From the NCBI GenBank assembly GCA_964242595.1, contig CAXTBC010000013.1, forward strand, positions 1-64,000: a DNA stretch of 64,000 nt, read 5' to 3'. The translations under genes were made by a program, and so were the position numbers. The stretch is from BOG-908 sp964242595. Its GTDB lineage: Bacteria > Pseudomonadota > Alphaproteobacteria > Acetobacterales > Acetobacteraceae. Within the stretch, counting starts at the first letter, position 1. Each line of letters starts with the position of its first letter. The notes under the pieces are model-generated. The model was given only the letters and a program-made list of their open reading frames with translations. It did no database searches and was not told the DNA's origin. Shown piece by piece: positions 62,765 to 64,000 of this stretch.

Positions 62765-64000
62765 TCAGGCCTTTGTTCTAGGCAAGCCGTCAAGCAGGCC
62801 TTGCCACATCTTTCCCACTGCGGCGGGCGTGAACCGGGCGAGCACGCGCGGGCCGCGGGCGCGCAGCGTGTTGGCCAGCTCGGCGTGGCCCGGCCGGTTC
62901 GTCAGCCGCTCTATGCCGGTGGCGATCGCGTCGGTGTCGTAGGGATCCACGTACAGCGCCGCATCGCCGAAGATCCAGCGGAATACCGGCAGGTCGGAGA
63001 CCACGCACGGCGCGCCGGCCTGTATGGCTTCCAGCGGCGAGAAACCGAAACCTTCGTTGAACGAGGGGAAGGCGAAGCAGGCCGCGCCCCGCATCAGCGC
63101 CTGCAACTCGTCCTGAGGCAAATGCTGCACGTGCAGGATACGGCCGCTCTCCACGCCGGGCCGCATTTCGGACAATACGCTGTCCTCCCGCCAGCCGGCC
63201 CCGCCTACGATGACCAGGCGCAGATCGGGGTCGCTACGTGCGATCACCCGCTCCCACCCGCGGATCAGGCCGGGGAAGTTTTTGCGTGGCTCCAGGGTGG
63301 ACACGCACAGCACGTAGCGCATGCCCGGCGCGGGAGGCACCCAGCCGGACGGACCAACCGCCAGCTCGACCCCGCCCGCCTGGCGGCTCAGCGCCCGGAA
63401 CGTCACGTGGCGGCGGATGACCGCGCACACGTCGATCCCGGACGCGGCCGTGTCGGCCGGAGCCACGGCGCAGGGGATCACCACCGCGTGTTCGGCCCGG
63501 CGGCCATCCAGGCTCACCAAGCTCTGCAGGCTCTGCGGCGAGTTGCAGACGAAGATCGCGTCAGGCGCGCAGGCGCGCACCAGGCGGGAATGGGCCAGCG
63601 CCACCTTCCAGCCCACAACGGTGTCGATATCGGTCACCGGCACCGCATCGTGGAAGCGCACGATCTGGCGCACGCCCGGGGGCAAGCGCACCGGGCGGGG
63701 CATGCAGAATAGCACCGCGTCGAACCCGTGTGCGTCAAGCCGCTTGCGCAGCGGCACCGGCGGGTGGGCGCACAGGTCGATGATGGAGCTGACCGAAAGG
63801 TCGGTGGCGAAGAAGCTCTGCGCCAGCACGCGGGCGCGCTGGTCCGGCGCCAGCGTTTTCGAGAACAGCACCCGCCACAGCGCGTTGAGTTGCCCGCCAT
63901 CGGCCAAAGGCAGGAGCAGGTGGCGGCTGCGCACCACTTGCCGCAGCGTCTGCGCACGCTGCAGCATGCTGAACGGGAAGCTGCGTCGCTCCGGCCGCTC
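62765..64000 (-). CDS. Glycosyltransferase family 4 protein (5' end outside window)
   Basis: At least 411 residues; an ATG at 63,967 exists, but the frame stays open to the window's end with protein-like residues (ERPERRSFPFS), so the gene probably begins beyond 64,000. The C-terminal Rossmann domain holds MRYVLCVSTLEPRKNFPGLI, LRLVIVGGAGWREDSVL, ACFAFPSFNEGFGFSPLEAI with the GT-B EX7E motif, and GAPCVVSDLPVFRWIFGDAA. It transfers a sugar from a nucleotide donor, most likely in surface polysaccharide assembly. The acceptor is unknown. Confidence 0.88.
   Translation of the reverse strand, partial: ERPERRSFPFSMLQRAQTLRQVVRSRHLLLPLADGGQLNALWRVLFSKTLAPDQRARVLAQSFFATDLSVSSIIDLCAHPPVPLRKRLDAHGFDAVLFCMPRPVRLPPGVRQIVRFHDAVPVTDIDTVVGWKVALAHSRLVRACAPDAIFVCNSPQSLQSLVSLDGRRAEHAVVIPCAVAPADTAASGIDVCAVIRRHVTFRALSRQAGGVELAVGPSGWVPPAPGMRYVLCVSTLEPRKNFPGLIRGWERVIARSDPDLRLVIVGGAGWREDSVLSEMRPGVESGRILHVQHLPQDELQALMRGAACFAFPSFNEGFGFSPLEAIQAGAPCVVSDLPVFRWIFGDAALYVDPYDTDAIATGIERLTNRPGHAELANTLRARGPRVLARFTPAAVGKMWQGLLDGLPRTKA

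Overview
The window looks like chromosome of a high-GC alphaproteobacterium, most likely from the Acetobacteraceae. This is an inference. It rests on the GC-rich core genes, the hflK-hflC-protease order, the branched-chain amino acid catabolic genes, and two intergenic repeat families (an A/T-rich paired hairpin and a GC-rich element built on GGGGCAGAGCCCC) of a kind I associate with that family. Nothing here fixes genus or species. The sequence contains one 100-N scaffold gap.

Layout. Positions 1 to about 33,400 form an accessory region full of dead genes. Intact genes stand between broken ones: two VOC-fold proteins and a small helix-turn-helix protein (0.5-1.8 kb); a PaoABC-like molybdenum hydroxylase operon (3.5-7.4 kb) with a dead TetR gene upstream and a second dead Mo-hydroxylase beside it; a KimA-like APC permease (8.3-10.3 kb); a lower-GC block (11.8-21.9 kb) with a GMC oxidoreductase, a thiamine-diphosphate enzyme, an exported amidohydrolase-type decarboxylase and an outer-membrane barrel protein; a multi-PAS hybrid histidine kinase (23.2-27.0 kb); and an AraC regulator followed by a lipoprotein esterase, a catalase-like protein and a small exported protein (27.3-31.0 kb). 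At least five IS families (IS5, IS66, IS3, IS256, IS4) occur, all as remnants. Tyrosine-recombinase fragments lie near both ends (about 0.2-0.3 kb and 32.9-33.1 kb), which suggests a decayed integrated element.

From 33.8 kb the sequence is core-like and gene-dense. A valine/leucine degradation cluster (enoyl-CoA hydratase, mmsB, mmsA, HMG-CoA lyase, methylcrotonyl-CoA carboxylase alpha and beta, isovaleryl-CoA dehydrogenase) runs to 43.4 kb and contains the gap. Then come an exported bicupin oxalate decarboxylase, a haloacid dehalogenase, a dienelactone hydrolase, an exported peroxiredoxin, a small decayed locus that may be a toxin/immunity pair (48.2-49.3 kb), mrp, hflK-hflC, a Do-family protease, ahcY, an SDR, a NitT/TauT-type ABC transporter (fused permease plus ATPase with a C-terminal domain), a COG4705-like membrane protein, and the C-terminal part of a glycosyltransferase that runs off the right edge.

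How the parts work together. The 33.8-43.4 kb genes carry out consecutive steps of valine and leucine breakdown. The 11.8-21.9 kb genes could form a small catabolic route in which a compound enters by the barrel and is decarboxylated in the periplasm, but the substrate is unknown. The A/T hairpin repeats sit between most core transcription units and in two cases supply the stop codon of the gene beside them.
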